Shown in pieces: positions 8,330-15,787 of a DNA stretch of 64,000 nt. Below the pieces are notes generated by a model. The model did no database searches, was not told where the DNA came from, and saw only the letters and a list, made by a program, of their open reading frames with translations. The translations under genes were made by a program, and so were the position numbers. Source of the DNA: Actinacidiphila glaucinigra (GTDB lineage Bacteria; Actinomycetota; Actinomycetes; Streptomycetales; Streptomycetaceae). Location of the stretch: NCBI RefSeq assembly GCF_900188405.1, contig NZ_FZOF01000001.1, forward strand, positions 124,001 to 188,000, in the 5' to 3' direction. Position 1 is the first letter of the stretch. Every line of letters starts with the position of its first letter.

Positions 8330-9688
8330 CTACTTGCCGCGGGCACCGCGGAAGCGGGCGAGGGCCTCGTCGAGGTCGACGAGCGGGGCGGGGTAGTCCA
8401 GGGCCCCCCTCTCGGCCTCGGGAAGGCGCCAGGGGCGGTGCACGGCGCCGCCCCGCACCCCGGCCAGCTCGGGCACCCAGCGGCGTACGTAGGCGCCGTC
8501 CGGGTCGAAACGGCGGGCCTGCACCAGGGGGTTGAGCACCCGGTTCGGGCGCGTGTCGGTGCCGGTGCCGGCCACCCACTGCCAGTTCAGCTGGTTGTTG
8601 GCGACGTCGCCGTCCACCAGCAGCTCCAGGAAGTGCGCCGCGCCGATCCGCCAGTCCACGTACAGCGTCTTCGTCAGGAAGCTCGCGGCCAGCAGCCGCG
8701 CACGGTTGTGCATCCAGCCCTCGTGCCGCAACTGCCGCATCGCCGCGTCGATCACCGGGTATCCGGTACGGCCCGCGCGCCACGCGTCCGCCTCGGGGCC
8801 TTCGCCGTGCCAGCGGTCGCCGCGCGGCCGCAGGTCCCGGGAGGCGGCGTCGGGGCGGGCGGCGAGCACCTGGTGGTGGAACTCGCGCCACGCCAACTGC
8901 CGTACGAACGCGTCCGCGCCGGGCCCGCCGGCGTCGCGGGCGCTCCGCACCAGCTCGGTGGCCGACAGACACCCGAAGTGCAGGTGGGGCGAGAGGCGCG
9001 AGGTGGCGTCGCCCGCCAGGTCGTCGTGGCGCTCCTCGTACGCGGCGAGCCCCGACGCCCGCCAGGCGCGCCAGCGTTCGCGGGCCCGGGTCTCCCCGCC
9101 CGCGGGCAGCCCGGGCGACGTGCCCTTCGGGGCCCTGGGCAGCGGCCGGGACGCCACACCGTCCGGGACACGGACCACGCGCGGCGCGCCCAGCGGGTCG
9201 CGCAGGTCCGCGCGCTCCCAGCGCCGGAAGTACGGGGTGAACACCCCGAAGCTCTCCTTGCCCGCCGGGGTCACCGCACCGGGCGGCACCGCGGTCAGCA
9301 CGGCGTCGTGCACCCGCAGTTCGCGCCCCGCCCCGGCCAGCGCCTCCCGAAGCCGCTCCTCGCGCCGCGCGGCGTAGCGGCTCACCCCGGCGGCGATGTG
9401 CACCTGCCCGGCACCGGTCTCCTCCGCGACCCGGCACGTCTCGCGCGCCACGTCCCCGCGGCGCAGCACCAGCCGCCCGCCGCGCTCGCGCAGCCCCGCG
9501 TCCAGGTCGGCGAGGCAGTCCGCGAGGAACGCGGCACGGTTCGGAGCGGCGAAGCCCGCGGCCTCGATGGCCTCGTCGAGCACGAACAGGGGGACGACCT
9601 GCTCCGCGGAGTCGAGGGCGGCCCGCAGGACGGGGTTGTCGTGCAGCCGCAGATCGGCGGTGAACAGGCAGATCGACGTCATCGTCAC
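8330..9688 (-). CDS. phr: deoxyribodipyrimidine photolyase
   Basis: A 452-residue photolyase. The N-terminal alpha/beta antenna domain starts SICLFTADLRLHDNPVLRAAL, and the C-terminal FAD domain contains SRLSPHLHFGCLS, LAWREFHHQVL, YPVIDAAMRQLRHEGWMHNR and LNWQWVAGTGTDTRPN. The Trp residues for flavin photoreduction lie in the last block. It repairs cyclobutane dimers using light. Start chosen at GTG 9688, downstream of an AGGAGGAG site; ATG 9682 is six bases inside. No SigK-type box was found upstream, so its link to the regulon is by position and by analogy to Rhodobacter phrA. It converges on the fatty-acid modification operon. Confidence 0.95.
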   Translation of the reverse strand: MTMTSICLFTADLRLHDNPVLRAALDSAEQVVPLFVLDEAIEAAGFAAPNRAAFLADCLADLDAGLRERGGRLVLRRGDVARETCRVAEETGAGQVHIAAGVSRYAARREERLREALAGAGRELRVHDAVLTAVPPGAVTPAGKESFGVFTPYFRRWERADLRDPLGAPRVVRVPDGVASRPLPRAPKGTSPGLPAGGETRARERWRAWRASGLAAYEERHDDLAGDATSRLSPHLHFGCLSATELVRSARDAGGPGADAFVRQLAWREFHHQVLAARPDAASRDLRPRGDRWHGEGPEADAWRAGRTGYPVIDAAMRQLRHEGWMHNRARLLAASFLTKTLYVDWRIGAAHFLELLVDGDVANNQLNWQWVAGTGTDTRPNRVLNPLVQARRFDPDGAYVRRWVPELAGVRGGAVHRPWRLPEAERGALDYPAPLVDLDEALARFRGARGK

Positions 9689-10211
9689 GTCCGGTGCACT
9701 CCTCCTGGCCGGTATGCGCGCCCGGCGAGCCTATGGCGCCGCCCGCCGACGCGGCGTGAGGCGCCCCGCGAGCGCCGGACGTCACCCGGGGAGCCACGCT
9801 TTCCCGTGGGCCCCGGCTCTCCTGGGGCTCCGGGCCTTCGGCCGGTCCGGGGTGTACCCCGGGCGGTCGGGGACGGCTGTGCCGCCCGTGGCGGGGGCTT
9901 TCCCGGTCCTCAGCCGGTGCCTCATCGCGGTGTTGCCACGGAGCGGCCGGCGACGCGGTGTGCTGTTCCCTCAGGTGTTCTCGCCGGGTTTCCGGGTTTC
10001 CGGGTTTCCTCAGGGACGGAATCCACCAGGGCCCCTGGGTGGCCGTGCCGTCCCCCACGGGGGCCCCGTAGCGCCCTGCGTTGGGCCGGGGCGGCCGGTG
10101 TGCGGCGGCAGCGGGCGCCCCCGCGAGGGGGCTCCCACGCTTCGGCAGGCGAGGCCGCACGCGTCGCGGCCCGCCCCTTCCGGGAGCGGCCCTCGGCCGG
10201 GCGGCCGGCCG
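9689..10211. other. non-coding gap between photolyase and rskA
   Basis: No convincing gene lies in these 523 bp; reading frames here are low-complexity and without a start site or family match. A tandem octamer (CGGGTTTC repeated about three times) sits at about 9983-10008, and several short GC palindromes are present. The photolyase promoter must lie near the 9700 end, but no recognisable -35/-10 pair or SigK-type box was found. Confidence 0.5.
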
Positions 10212-10254
10212 CCGCGCACCGCACCGGACGGGGGCGGTCCGGTGCGGTGCGCGG
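10212..10254 (-). terminator. terminator of the sigK-rskA operon
   Basis: An 18-bp arm (10212-10229) pairs perfectly with 10237-10254 around a 7-nt loop, starting 6 bp after the rskA stop. It is one of the longest perfect stems seen in the window and is well placed to end sigK-rskA transcription. Confidence 0.8.
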
Positions 10255-10259
10255 CGCGG

Positions 10260-11042
10260 CTACGCCGGGAACTCCATCAGGGCCAGCGGGTCGGACGTGG
10301 GCCGGGCGGAGCCGCCGGGGGGTTCGACGGTGATGCCCATGCCGGAGGCGCCGTCGACGGCGCCCTGGAGGAGCACGGCCTGGGTGGCGTCGCGGCCGGC
10401 GGGCTTCGGCATGAGGCCCGCGGAGCGCATCGCGCCGCCGTCGGCGTACCAGAGCTGGTAGACCCGGTTCCCGCTCAGCGCGGGCATGCCGTGGGCGAAG
10501 AAGACCGCGCGGTCCTGACTGCGGGAGACGACGACCGTGCCGCTGGCGCCGCCCGCGAGCTTCGCGGAGGTCGTGACGGCGTCGGGGGCGGCCAGGACCC
10601 GGGAGATCTGCTCCGCCTGGGCCTGGGTCTGCCGGTTCTCCTGGCGCAGGTCGCCGAGCTGTTGCTGCTGCCAGACCGCCACCCCGCCCAGTGCCGCGGC
10701 TGCGGCGAGGCAGGCTGCCAGGGCGAAGCGGGCACGGCGCCGAGCGGGCTGCGGGGCGCGGCGCCGCGCCGCGCGTGTGGCGGCGCGCGGCGGCTCGGGC
10801 ACCGACGGCGGCTCCTGCCGCACGTTGGCGATGAGCCGCATGACGTCGTCCTTCATGCGGGGCGGGACGGGCTCGGCCGCCGCGAGCCCGAGGCGGGCGG
10901 CGGTCGCGCCCAGCTCGCGCACCTCCAGCGCGCAGGCCTCGCACTCCGCGAGATGACGTTCGAACTCCGCGCGCTCGTGCCGGGCCAGCGCGTCGACGGC
11001 GTAGGCGCCGGTGAGGGTGTGCAGTTCGGCCTCGGTGCTCAC
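10260..11042 (-). CDS. rskA: anti-sigma-K factor RskA
   Basis: A 260-residue membrane anti-sigma factor. Residues 1-90 form a zinc-associated anti-sigma domain with H-x3-C-x2-C (HLAECEAC). One transmembrane helix (FALAACLAAAAALGGVAVW) is near residue 120, and a C-terminal extracytoplasmic RskA domain includes RVYQLWYADGG and GMGITVEPPGGS. The GTG start at 11042 overlaps the sigK stop, so the two are translationally coupled. In Mycobacterium, RskA holds SigK inactive until proteolysis or a redox change releases it. The start is fixed by the overlap. Specificity for the adjacent sigma factor is inferred from context. Confidence 0.92.
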   Translation of the reverse strand: MSTEAELHTLTGAYAVDALARHERAEFERHLAECEACALEVRELGATAARLGLAAAEPVPPRMKDDVMRLIANVRQEPPSVPEPPRAATRAARRRAPQPARRRARFALAACLAAAAALGGVAVWQQQQLGDLRQENRQTQAQAEQISRVLAAPDAVTTSAKLAGGASGTVVVSRSQDRAVFFAHGMPALSGNRVYQLWYADGGAMRSAGLMPKPAGRDATQAVLLQGAVDGASGMGITVEPPGGSARPTSDPLALMEFPA

Positions 11043-11626
11043 GCGGTCACCCCCAGGCAGTCGCGCAGCCGGATCAGGCCGTCCCGGAGCCGGGTCTTGA
11101 CGGTGCCCAGCGGCAGCGACAGCAGTTCGGCGACCTCCCGGTAGGTCAGCCCCCGGTAGTAGGCGAGCGTCACCGACTGGTGCTGCACCTCGGTCAGGGT
11201 GCGCATGCAGCGCCGCACCTGTTCGGCCTCCAGCCGGGCCTCGACCTGTTCGGTGACCTCGTCGTAGGCGGGGGTGCGCTCCAGCAGCGCCGCCTTCTGC
11301 TCGCGGTCCGCCGCCGCGCTGGCGGACCGCACGCGGTCCACGGCCCTTCGGTGGGCCAGGGTCATCACCCAGGTCATCGCGCTGCCCTTCTCCGGCCGGA
11401 AGCGGGCGGCGGTGCGCCACACCTCCACCAGCACCTCCTGTGTCACCTCCTCCGACTGGGCGGGGTCCCTGAGCACTCCGCGCACCAGCCCGAGCACCGG
11501 TCCGCTCACGGCGTCGTACAGCCGGGCGAAGGCCTCCTGGTCGCCGCGCGCGACGGCGAGCAGCAGCTCCGAGAGGTCCGGGCCCTGCCGTGCGGGCCTG
11601 CCGAACCGCAGCGGTTCCCTCACCAC
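11039..11626 (-). CDS. sigK: ECF RNA polymerase sigma factor SigK
   Basis: A 195-residue group IV sigma factor. Region 2 includes DAVSGPVLGLVRGVL, EEVTQEVLVEVWRTA and MTWVMTLAHRRAVDRVR; region 4 includes QSVTLAYYRGLTYREVAELL followed by PLGTVKTRLRDGLIRLR. It matches the SigK family found with RskA in Mycobacterium. It is first in a two-gene operon. Its own promoter (11675-11701) carries the same CAATCC-N15-CCGAAT box as the promoters at 2.6 kb, so it should be autoregulated. The predicted targets in this window are the hydrolase-SDR pair and the fatty-acid modification operon. The inducing signal is not visible; singlet oxygen or light is inferred from the neighbouring photolyase and from Rhodobacter. 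Confidence 0.92.
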   Translation of the reverse strand: MVREPLRFGRPARQGPDLSELLLAVARGDQEAFARLYDAVSGPVLGLVRGVLRDPAQSEEVTQEVLVEVWRTAARFRPEKGSAMTWVMTLAHRRAVDRVRSASAAADREQKAALLERTPAYDEVTEQVEARLEAEQVRRCMRTLTEVQHQSVTLAYYRGLTYREVAELLSLPLGTVKTRLRDGLIRLRDCLGVTA

Positions 11627-11674
11627 ACCTCCAGCGTTCGATTCCGTGTGTCGCGGACAAGTCTCGCGTCCGGC

Positions 11675-11701
11675 ATTCGGCGCCGCGAGCGTTTCGGATT
11701 G
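11675..11701 (-). promoter_or_regulatory. autoregulatory SigK-type promoter of sigK
   Basis: On the minus strand CAATCC (11696-11701), a 15-bp spacer and CCGAAT (11675-11680) lie about 50 bp upstream of the sigK start. CCGAAT equals the mycobacterial SigK -10 box. The extended GGACCAATCCG block is identical to that at 2644-2654. Confidence 0.72.
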
Positions 11702-11722
11702 GTCCGTCGTACCGTGGCAGTC

Positions 11723-12598
11723 ATGTCCGACACCACCTCAGCAGCAGTTCTCGGCACCGGCATCATGGGTGCCGCGATGGCCCGCAACCTCGTCAAGGCC
11801 GGCCTCGACGTCCGTGTGTGGAACCGTACGAAGGAGAAGGCCGAGCCGCTCGGCAAGGACGGCGCACGCGTCGCCGGCACCCCCGCGGAGGCGGTGGACG
11901 GCGCCGACGTGGTGCTGACCATCCTGCACGACGCGGACTCCGCCCTCGCGACCATGCGGCAGGCGGCGCCGGCGCTGCGGAAGGGCGCGGTGTGGGCGCA
12001 GTGCACCACCGCGGGCGTGGGCGCCCTCGGGGCGTTCGCGCAGTTCGCGCGCGAGCACGGCGTCGTCTTCCTGGACTCGCCCGTGCTGGGCACCCGGCAG
12101 CCCGCCGAGAACGGGCAGCTCCTGGTGCTGGCCGCCGGGCCGCAGGAGGCCCGGCAGGCGGTGGCGCCGGCCTTCGACGCGATCGGCAGCCGCACCGTGT
12201 GGGTGGGGGAGGACGCGGCCGAAGGCACGGCCAGCCGCCTGAAGCTGGTGATCAACAGCTGGGTGCTCACCGTCACCCACGGCACCGCCGAGGCCCTCGC
12301 GCTCGCGAAGGGCCTCGGCGTGGACGCCGCGGACTTCCTCCAGGCCGTCTCCGGCGGCGCCCTCGACATGGGCTACCTGCAGGCGAAGGCGGCGTCGATC
12401 CTGGCGGGCGACTTCACTCCCAGCTTCGCCGTGCACACCGCGGAGAAGGACGCCCGGCTGATCGTGGAGGCGGGGGAGTCCGTCGGGGTGCGGCTCGACG
12501 TGGCCGCGGCCGGTGCCGAGCGCTTCCGCCGTGCCGCCGAACTCGGCCACGGGGAGGAGGACATGGCGGCCTCGTACTTCGCGAGCTTCGAGAAGTGA
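11723..12598 (+). CDS. NAD(P)-dependent 3-hydroxyisobutyrate dehydrogenase-family protein
   Basis: A 291-residue beta-hydroxyacid dehydrogenase. Residues 5-20 carry the Rossmann motif VLGTGIMGAAMARNL, the NADP-type WNRTKEKAE follows the second strand, and the catalytic-lysine helix is in SRLKLVINSWVLTVTHGTAEAL. The substrate loop reads DSPVLGTRQPAENGQL rather than the more usual DAPVSGG, so the substrate may differ from 3-hydroxyisobutyrate. GLYR/HIBADH-type proteins reduce small semialdehydes. It is divergent from sigK, with its ATG about 20 bp from the SigK -35 box, so read-across regulation is possible. It converges on the next gene with directly adjoining stop codons. Confidence 0.88.
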   Translation: MSDTTSAAVLGTGIMGAAMARNLVKAGLDVRVWNRTKEKAEPLGKDGARVAGTPAEAVDGADVVLTILHDADSALATMRQAAPALRKGAVWAQCTTAGVGALGAFAQFAREHGVVFLDSPVLGTRQPAENGQLLVLAAGPQEARQAVAPAFDAIGSRTVWVGEDAAEGTASRLKLVINSWVLTVTHGTAEALALAKGLGVDAADFLQAVSGGALDMGYLQAKAASILAGDFTPSFAVHTAEKDARLIVEAGESVGVRLDVAAAGAERFRRAAELGHGEEDMAASYFASFEK

Positions 12599-13360
12599 TC
12601 ATCCGATGTGCGGGAAGAGGCTGGTGAAGGACGCCGCCGCCTCGGCGGCGTCCCGGCCGAACGGGGCGTCCAGGTCCCAGATGAGGAAGAGCAGGAAGGC
12701 GATCAGGGCGCTGTAGAGCCCGGCGAGGACCAGCTCGCGCCGGGAGCGCCGGATCTGCAGGCTGAAGATCAGTCCCACCGCGACGAGGGCGCCGGCGATC
12801 AGGCCGAACCACACCACCCCCGGCATGGTCGGTCCGGCGTTCTCGCCGCGTCCGGTGCGCGCGTCGTCGGCGGCCGCGACCTGGTCGACGATCGGCTGGT
12901 ACGCCTGGTTGGCCAGCGGGGTGCGCGGTTCGAAGTCGGTGACGTCGCGGCGCACCTTGTCGAGGAGTTCCGAGCCGCGCTGCGTGTTCTCCCCGTGCTT
13001 GAGCATGTAGGGGATCTCCGTGTGCGCGACGTACGAGACGTACGAGTCCACATCGGCGCGCACCTGGTCGCGGACGGCCGCCGGATAGACCTGGACGCGC
13101 TGCCGTACCTCGTGCAGTGCCTGGGTCTCGCGATGGACGGTGTCCTCGGCGCCGCCGCGGGCCTCCCACACGCCGGCGATGGCGAGGCCGAGGACGATGG
13201 CGTACACCACGCCGATCATCATCGTCATGTACTCGATGACGTCGGGGGTCTCCGAGGGGTCGTCGTCATCGCCGATGCGGCGTTGGTTGATGAGCACGAT
13301 GGTCAGCACCACGGCGCAGGCCGCGGCCATCGCGATGCCCAGGACGAGCCAGTCCGACAT
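12599..13360 (-). CDS. DUF4239 (bestrophin-like) membrane protein
   Basis: A 253-residue membrane protein. Hydrophobic segments lie at residues 3-25, about 50-68, about 185-207 and about 215-235, with a soluble helical section between (residues 70-180). The arrangement and the length match DUF4239 proteins, whose function is unknown. The start at 13360 has a near-perfect GGAGGTGATC ribosome site, and the upstream secreted-protein gene ends inside that site, so the two form an operon. Its stop adjoins the stop of the convergent dehydrogenase in the palindrome TGATCA. Confidence 0.75.
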   Translation of the reverse strand: MSDWLVLGIAMAAACAVVLTIVLINQRRIGDDDDPSETPDVIEYMTMMIGVVYAIVLGLAIAGVWEARGGAEDTVHRETQALHEVRQRVQVYPAAVRDQVRADVDSYVSYVAHTEIPYMLKHGENTQRGSELLDKVRRDVTDFEPRTPLANQAYQPIVDQVAAADDARTGRGENAGPTMPGVVWFGLIAGALVAVGLIFSLQIRRSRRELVLAGLYSALIAFLLFLIWDLDAPFGRDAAEAAASFTSLFPHIG

Positions 13361-13363
13361 CGA

Positions 13364-14026
13364 TCACCTCCGTGAGCGGGCTTGGGAGCGGGGCTTGAGC
13401 GCCGCGGCGGACAGGACCGCCGGGGCGGTGACGAGCAGCATGAGGTGGACGATGCTCGGCCCCTCGGGCGGGGGCGGCGCGCTCGCCTTGCGGTAGGCGA
13501 CCGGCGGGAGTTCCGCGCGGTGTGTCGGGGTGGGCGTGGGCGTGGGCGTGGGCGTGGGTGTCGGCGTCGGCGTGGGGGTCGGGGTCGGCGTGGGTGTGGG
13601 CGCGGGAGCCGGTGCGCGGCGCACGGGGCGGGCGGGGGTGGGGCGCGGCGCCGGTCCGCAGGGGTGCCGCCAGGACACCGAACCCCGTGAACCACCGCTG
13701 TCCGTACGGGCGTTCACCGTCGACTCGTACGCGGGGCAGTGCCGCCGCCGGACGGTCGCGGACGAGCCGCCCTTGCCCGTGCGCGCGTCCACGGTGTCCC
13801 CGCCGTGGGTGACCCGGGCCCGTGTCTCCCCCTCGCGGGTCTCCACCCGGACGGCGCCGCCGCCGGTCTCGACACGTACGGTGCCGTCGGGCAGGAACCG
13901 GACCACGGGCGGGCCCGGTGGCCCCGGTGGATCGTGCGCGTACGCCGTCCCCCCGGCCGCCCACGGGCCCAGCACCGTCAGCGCCGCGGCCGCCGTGAGG
14001 CCGGCCCCCCTCAGCCAGATGCTCAT
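13364..14026 (-). CDS. secreted/membrane-anchored protein with Pro-Thr repeat linker
   Basis: A 220-residue protein of unknown function. It has a signal peptide (MSIWLRGAGLTAAAALTVL...GTAYA, cut near residue 31), a basic globular part (about 32-115) with two Cys residues (RRRHCPAY and SWRHPCGP) that could form a disulfide, and a (PT)n linker of about 18 repeats. A C-terminal hydrophobic helix (IVHLMLLVTAPAVLSAAAL) and a basic tail end it, like a cell-surface anchor. Start chosen at ATG 14026 because it begins the signal peptide; upstream starts would add an implausible leader. It is first of a two-gene operon with the DUF4239 protein. Confidence 0.75.
   Translation of the reverse strand: MSIWLRGAGLTAAAALTVLGPWAAGGTAYAHDPPGPPGPPVVRFLPDGTVRVETGGGAVRVETREGETRARVTHGGDTVDARTGKGGSSATVRRRHCPAYESTVNARTDSGGSRGSVSWRHPCGPAPRPTPARPVRRAPAPAPTPTPTPTPTPTPTPTPTPTPTPTPTHRAELPPVAYRKASAPPPPEGPSIVHLMLLVTAPAVLSAAALKPRSQARSRR
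13526..13606. repeat. hexanucleotide-type tandem repeat encoding the Pro-Thr linker
   Basis: About 80 bp of GTGGGC/GTCGGC-like hexamers read as alternating Pro and Thr codons on the minus strand. Such repeats can gain or lose units by slippage without frameshift, changing linker length. Confidence 0.85.
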
Positions 14027-14098
14027 GGACGAGATCCTGCGCGGTGCCGCGCGCGCCCATCCGGAGGACCGGGCCAATCCCCCCGAAGGGCTGATTCG

Positions 14099-14701
14099 TC
14101 AGCTCAGGACGCGCCGCAGCGCACGCCGGGCGCGGTCGGGGGCGGATGCGTCACCGAAGAGCTGGACGGCGTGGTTGAGGGAGAAGTAGATCCCGTTCAG
14201 CTCGAAGACGAGCTGTTCCGGGTCGGTGCCGGCGGGCAGTTCGCCGTGCTCGACCGCGGCCCGGATGTCGCGGGTCAGCCGGCGCCGCCAGACGGTGTAG
14301 AGCCGGGCGACCGCCTCGCGTACCGGCCCCTCGCGGCCGTCGAACTCCACGGCGGAGGCGGTGAACAGGCAGCCGCCGGGGAAGGCCTCGCGTTCCCGGT
14401 CCAGATAGGTCACCCAGGCCTCGCAGATCGCGGTCAGCCGGGCGAGGCCGGGAGCGGCCCCCGCGGCGGGCACCCACACGGCGCGCGTGAAGATCTCCGA
14501 GGCCCGCCGCAGGGCGGCGATCTGCAGGGCCTCCTTGGTACCGAAGTGCCCCAGCAGCCCGGACTTGCTGATCCCGAGGTCGGCCGCGAGCCGGCCGATC
14601 GTGAGGCCCTCCAGGCCCTCCACGGAGGCGACCGCGACGCTGCGTTCGATGATCCGCTCGCGGGTGTGGCGCGCCTCGGCGGCGGACTTGCGTGGGCTCA
14701 T
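14099..14701 (-). CDS. TetR-family transcriptional repressor
   Basis: A 200-residue TetR protein. The N-terminal helix-turn-helix includes RIIERSVAVASVEGLEGLTI followed by GRLAADLGISKSGLLGHFGTKEAL; the C-terminal half is a TetR_C ligand/dimer domain (CLFTASAVEFDGREGPVREAV). It is divergent from a KAS III gene, and a perfect 14-bp palindrome lies between that gene's -35 and -10 boxes, so KAS III is the likely direct target. A six-codon upstream reading frame overlaps its ATG. The ligand is unknown; acyl-CoA-like compounds are a guess from the neighbouring gene. Confidence 0.9.
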   Translation of the reverse strand: MSPRKSAAEARHTRERIIERSVAVASVEGLEGLTIGRLAADLGISKSGLLGHFGTKEALQIAALRRASEIFTRAVWVPAAGAAPGLARLTAICEAWVTYLDREREAFPGGCLFTASAVEFDGREGPVREAVARLYTVWRRRLTRDIRAAVEHGELPAGTDPEQLVFELNGIYFSLNHAVQLFGDASAPDRARRALRRVLS

Positions 14702-14718
14702 GCGGCCATCGTAGCCAT
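14698..14718 (-). promoter_or_regulatory. possible six-codon leader ORF overlapping the tetR start
   Basis: On the minus strand ATG 14718 opens a frame reading MATMAA and stopping at 14698-14700; its TGA overlaps the tetR ATG as ATGA. The purine run GGGAGAGGG (14721-14729) is too far from the tetR ATG but well placed for this leader, so ribosomes may reach tetR by coupling. Confidence 0.4.
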
Positions 14719-14727
14719 CCCTCTCCC

Positions 14728-14757
14728 TTTAGAGTCCGACCGATCGGTCGCTATAGT
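14728..14757 (+). promoter_or_regulatory. promoter with TetR operator for the KAS III gene
   Basis: TTTAGA (14728-14733), an 18-bp spacer and TATAGT (14752-14757) form a promoter whose start point should fall at about 14764, the ATG itself. The perfect palindrome CGACCGATCGGTCG (14737-14750) fills the spacer, an ideal repressor position. Both features favour a leaderless, TetR-repressed transcript. Confidence 0.75.
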
Positions 14758-14763
14758 GCCGCC

Positions 14764-15720
14764 ATGACTGCATCCCGCATCGCCGCCCTGGGTCACCACC
14801 AGCCGCAACGTGTCCTCACCAACGACGATCTGGCCGCCATGGTCGACACCAGCGACGCCTGGATCCGGCAGCGCACCGGCATCGCGACCCGGCACATCGC
14901 CGCCGAGGACGAGACGGTCGCCGACATGGCGAGCGCCGCCGCCGGCAAGGCGCTCGCCGCGGCGGGCCTCGATCCCTCCGACGTCGACCTGGTCGTCGTG
15001 GCCACCTCCAGCGCCGTCGACCGCTGCCCCAGCACCGCCGCCCAGGTCGCGGCCAGGCTCGGCATGACGGCGCCCGCCTCCTACGACCTCAACAACGCCT
15101 GCGCGGGCTTCACCACCGCGCTCGCCGCCGCCGACCACTCGGTACGGGCCGGCGCCGCCCGGCACGCCCTGGTCATCGGCGCCGAGAAGATGTCCGACCT
15201 CACCGACTGGAGCGACCGCAGCACCTGCGTGCTGCTGGGCGACGGGGCCGGCGCGGCCGTCGTCAGCGCCGCCGATACCGCCCCGGGGACGCTCCCCGGC
15301 ATCGGCCCGGTCGTCTGGGGCTCGGACCCCACCCGCGCCGACGCCGTACGGCTGGCCGGCGCCTGGCAGCCCCGCTTCGCCCAGGACGGCCAGGCGGTCT
15401 TCCGCTGGGCCACCACGACCCTCGCCCCGATCGCCGAGGAGGCCTGCAGGCGCGCCGGTGTCGCCGTCGGCGACCTCGGCGGCATCGTGACGCATCAGGC
15501 CAACCTGCGGATCATCGAGGGCGTCGTACGCCGGCTGGGCGCCCCGCAGGCGGTGGTGGCCCATGACGTCGTCGACTCCGGGAACACCTCCGCGGCCTCC
15601 GTGCCGCTGGCCTTCTCCAAGCTCGTGGAGCGCGGCGAGCTCACCCCGGGCGCTCCCGTACTGCTGCTCGGCTTCGGCGGCGGGCTGTCCTGGGCCGGGC
15701 AGGTCGTCGGCTGCCCCTGA
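14764..15720 (+). CDS. 3-oxoacyl-ACP synthase III (KAS III) family protein, stand-alone paralogue
   Basis: A 318-residue KAS III enzyme. The full Cys-His-Asn triad is visible: Cys in NNACAGFTTA (about 113), His in THQANLRIIEG, and Asn in SGNTSAAS. It would condense an acyl-CoA starter with malonyl-ACP or a related acceptor. It differs clearly from the housekeeping fabH at 17.4 kb, lacks the insertion around FRVGDVSQLPVGEDGE seen there, and is not in the fab operon. ATG 14764 lies 6 nt after the -10 box, so it is probably leaderless. Control by its own TetR suggests an inducible role, such as lipid repair or a specialised starter unit. It converges on fabF. Confidence 0.9.
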   Translation: MTASRIAALGHHQPQRVLTNDDLAAMVDTSDAWIRQRTGIATRHIAAEDETVADMASAAAGKALAAAGLDPSDVDLVVVATSSAVDRCPSTAAQVAARLGMTAPASYDLNNACAGFTTALAAADHSVRAGAARHALVIGAEKMSDLTDWSDRSTCVLLGDGAGAAVVSAADTAPGTLPGIGPVVWGSDPTRADAVRLAGAWQPRFAQDGQAVFRWATTTLAPIAEEACRRAGVAVGDLGGIVTHQANLRIIEGVVRRLGAPQAVVAHDVVDSGNTSAASVPLAFSKLVERGELTPGAPVLLLGFGGGLSWAGQVVGCP

Positions 15721-15733
15721 TCCGGGAACGGCG

Positions 15734-15771
15734 GAGGGCCGGCCGGCCGCGCGAGCGGCTGACCGGCCCTC
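15734..15771. terminator. bidirectional terminator between KAS III and fabF
   Basis: GAGGGCCGG (15734-15742) pairs with CCGGCCCTC (15763-15771), and an inner GCCGC/GCGGC adds pairs. It lies between two convergent stop codons. Confidence 0.65.
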
Positions 15772-15787
15772 AGGGGTGCCGTACGGC

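Noticed and set aside
13526-13606. Tandem repeat considered as CRISPR-like array
   Set aside because: Unit is six bases without spacers and is in frame within a Pro-Thr linker.
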